From assembly GCA_963750045.1 (NCBI GenBank), contig CAVVPD010000004.1, positions 434,001-498,000 on the forward strand: a stretch of 64,000 bases of DNA, given 5' to 3'. Made by a program: the position numbers and the translations under genes. The notes under the pieces were generated by a model that saw only the letters and a list, made by a program, of their open reading frames with translations, made no database searches and had not been told where the DNA came from. This DNA is from DASUAS01 sp963750045. Lineage in GTDB: Bacteria > Actinomycetota > Acidimicrobiia > IMCC26256 > DASPTH01. Positions 62,281-64,000 of this stretch are shown here, one piece after another; position 1 is the stretch's first letter, and each line of letters begins with the position of its first letter.

Positions 62281-62880
62281 GGCCCTCGCGGGAAGACTGA
62301 GTTTCATGCGCTCGAGCGACTCAGGCTCCTCGTCCTGGGGCTCGCGCTCGATGGATGCGCTGCTCTCATCGGGATCGCCTTGATCGGCCACAAGGAGACT
62401 GCAAGCCGGGCCAGCGGATCCGAAGAGTCCCATCCCGTTGGCAACCACAGACGCGCCCGGAGCTACGACGCCGAACGTGCCTACGGACTTCTCGGACTGA
62501 CTACGTCCTGGAGGATGCCGTCGAAGGCGACACTCTGACGGTACACAGCACGCGGGGTCCCGGACACTTCCACGAGCCGTACTGGATCGTTTCCGATGAG
62601 AACACGATCTTGGAGTCACGAACGGTCTGTTCGGCCCCGCACCAGGGATACGGCCCGGCAGTTGGTTCTACTTCACCGGGGTGGTCGAGGTGGGTGTCCC
62701 ACCCAGCCCGACCAGCGTGCGCGCGCGCTCCGAATCCTCGAGTTCGACGGCTCGCGCGGAGCAGGTAGTTGACCGCGCCGAGATCGCCGGCAGTAGGACA
62801 CTGCGATTGCGAGAAGGTCGCCCGGCCCGCAACCTCAAGTGGATACTCACGCGCCGACCGATGGCGCACGACCCGACGTG
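62281..62880 (+). pseudogene. Unrecognised frame-shifted coding remnant
   Basis: Protein-like pieces occur in several forward frames: LVLGLALDGCAALIGIALIG (a hydrophobic, anchor-like helix), YVLEDAVEGDTLTVHSTRGP, GHFHEPYWIVSDENTILESR and, after a shift, FGPAPGIRPGSWFYFTGVVE. Together they could be an exported protein of about 190 residues. I cannot name a family. Confidence 0.35.
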
Positions 62881-63154
62881 ACGACATCGAAATCCATGGG
62901 CTCGAACCGTGTCGCCCGCTCCTGGACTGCCCGCTCGACGCGCCCTATCTGATGCCGATCTGCACGCGAGAGAACCGGCCGACCCGAAGGCCGACCGGTC
63001 CCAGCTCGTCCCACGCTTTTCCCGCCGCGCACGGTGGAATCGGCGCGTACGGCTGGGGTCAGCTACGCGTGTAACCGCAGGTCAGAGGGTCGCGTGCGGA
63101 CGGCTAAGCACGGCTGTGATCCCGTTTCACTCTTCCCAGCGGAACCGCCTAGCA
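62881..63154. other. 274-nt gap with no supportable gene
   Basis: Between the coding remnant and the IS1182-type end I see no gene, tRNA or repeat. A GGTTCGAGCC segment at about 62895 on the minus strand looks like a tRNA T loop but has no matching stems. Confidence 0.4.
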
Positions 63155-64000
63155 GGGTGCTGAAAAACCCTTGATCGGTGCTCGCGATCTGGGTCGGTGG
63201 TTCGTCATGCTCGGGTGATGCGTGGAACTCCTGATCCGCAGATGGCGATGTTGACGACGTTGCAGCCGGGGGATTTGATCCCGGCTGATCATCCGATCCG
63301 CCGAATTCGCAAGGTGGTGGATGCGGTGCTCGACGAGCTCGATGACGAGTTCGACGTCATGTACGTGTCGGTGGCCGGCCGAGTGTGCCGCCGGAGCAGC
63401 TGCTCAAGGCGACGATGTTGATGGCGATGTACTCGATCCGTTCGGAGCGGGCGTTCTGCGAACGGCTGAACTATGACCTGTTGTTCAAGTGGTTTCTGGA
63501 CCTCCCGATCGACGCGAAGGCGTTCGACGCGTCGACGTTCTCGAAGAACCGACAACGCCTCCTCGACCATGACATCGCGGATCGGTTCTTCGCCGCGGTG
63601 GTCGCCCAGGCGAAGCTGCGCCGCTACGTGTCGAGTGATCACTTCTCCGTCGACGGGACCTTGTTGGAAGCGTGGGCGTCGCACAAGAGCTTCCAACCCA
63701 AAGACGGCCCGTAGGCTCCTCCGCGACGGGTCGCAACGCTGAAGTCGACTTCCACGGGCAGCGGCGCACGAACGAGACGCACGCGTCGACGACGGATCCC
63801 GAAGCCAGGATGGCTCGCAAGTCGTTCGCGACTGCGGCGAAGCTCTCCTATTCGGGGCATCTGTTGATGGAGCACCGCAACGCTTTGATCGTGGACATCG
63901 AGTTGACGCGAAGCGACCGGCTACGCCGAGCGCGCCACCGCGCTCGAGATGCTCGCCCGTCTGCCGGCGACGAAACGGCGACGCACCGTCGCTGGCGACA
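63155..64000 (+). mobile_element. IS1182-type insertion sequence (left part, runs off the window)
   Basis: The left end GGGTGCTGAAAAACCCTTGA (from 63155) resembles IS1182-family ends. The transposase begins at ATG 63218: LQPGDLIPADHPIRRIRKVV, then in another frame LLKATMLMAMYSIRSERAFC, FDASTFSKNRQRLLDHDIAD and SSDHFSVDGTLLEAWASHKS (DUF772 and the first catalytic Asp). Later come RKSFATAAKLSYSGHLLMEH and NALIVDIELT in further frames. Breaks near 63379, 63713 and 63905. The second and third catalytic acids lie beyond the window. Confidence 0.75.

Noticed and set aside
62880..62920. tRNA-like GGTTCGAGCC on the minus strand
   Set aside because: No T stem, anticodon arm or acceptor stem could be built around it.
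1..64000. CRISPR arrays, rRNA genes, tRNA genes, PafBC-type (TTGTC-GTG) promoters
   Set aside because: None seen on reading both strands; only short partial matches.

Overview
The window is 64 kb of very GC-rich DNA. It carries a complete Pup-proteasome gene set (dop, pup, prcB, prcA, pafA, pafB, pafC and the ARC/Mpa ATPase), a fused FbiC for coenzyme F420, tatA, a MarP-like protease and many leaderless genes. That points to an actinobacterium outside the mycobacterial pattern, most likely an Acidimicrobiia-type lineage; the lineage is an inference from gene content, not from a marker phylogeny.

Layout. 1-2.4 kb: end of tatA/B, two small proteins, a glycerophosphodiester phosphodiesterase and signal peptidase I. 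2.5-14.6 kb: Pup-proteasome island, interrupted by a leaderless membrane protein and a FUSC-type transporter. 14.8-20.6 kb: ferredoxin, MarP-like protease, tRNA m1A58 methyltransferase, a TtuA-like tRNA thiolase with its own ThiS/TtuB-like sulfur carrier, small membrane proteins and a PBP4-type carboxypeptidase. 20.6-26.3 kb: ADP-forming acyl-CoA synthetase subunits, an AMP-forming acyl-CoA ligase, a DPM1-like glycosyltransferase and a FIST protein. 26.4-31.9 kb: a gutted hydrolase, transketolase, transaldolase, a methyltransferase-DNA glycosylase fusion and 6-phosphogluconolactonase. 31.9-37.7 kb: SnoaL-like protein, FbiC, PfkB kinase, LOG-like protein and a VOC protein under a probable SOS box. 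37.5-44.3 kb: glycolate oxidase glcDEF, a Cys-rich unknown, a GroES-like protein, heme O synthase and a thioredoxin-like protein. 44.4-56 kb: cell-surface polysaccharide region (epimerase, GT4, Wzt, Wzm), then a forward cassette of PqqD-like RRE, HprK-like kinase, three GT2 enzymes, a lasso-B2-like protease, a nucleotidyltransferase and an alkaline-phosphatase-superfamily enzyme. 57.4-61.5 kb: small housekeeping or stress genes. 61.5-64 kb: an IS30-type remnant and the start of an IS1182-type element.

Two features run through the whole window. First, at about fifteen genes a TANNNT -10 box, most often TAGCCT or TAGGCT, lies 6-7 nt before the start codon, which predicts leaderless mRNAs; these include dop, prcB and pafA. 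Second, coding frames are interrupted by single-base shifts, mostly one extra base. They are absent from long stretches such as the proteasome island but dense in fbiC (32-35 kb) and in the 50-56 kb cassette. Because essential-type genes are hit and the protein sequence resumes in another frame, most are probably sequencing or assembly errors. Genes with such breaks are listed over their full inferred span.

The most novel candidate is the 48.6-56 kb cassette. It combines RiPP-type parts (RRE, HprK-like kinase, B2-type cysteine protease) with surface-polysaccharide parts (Wzm/Wzt exporter, glycosyltransferases) and lacks a recognisable lasso cyclase or precursor.
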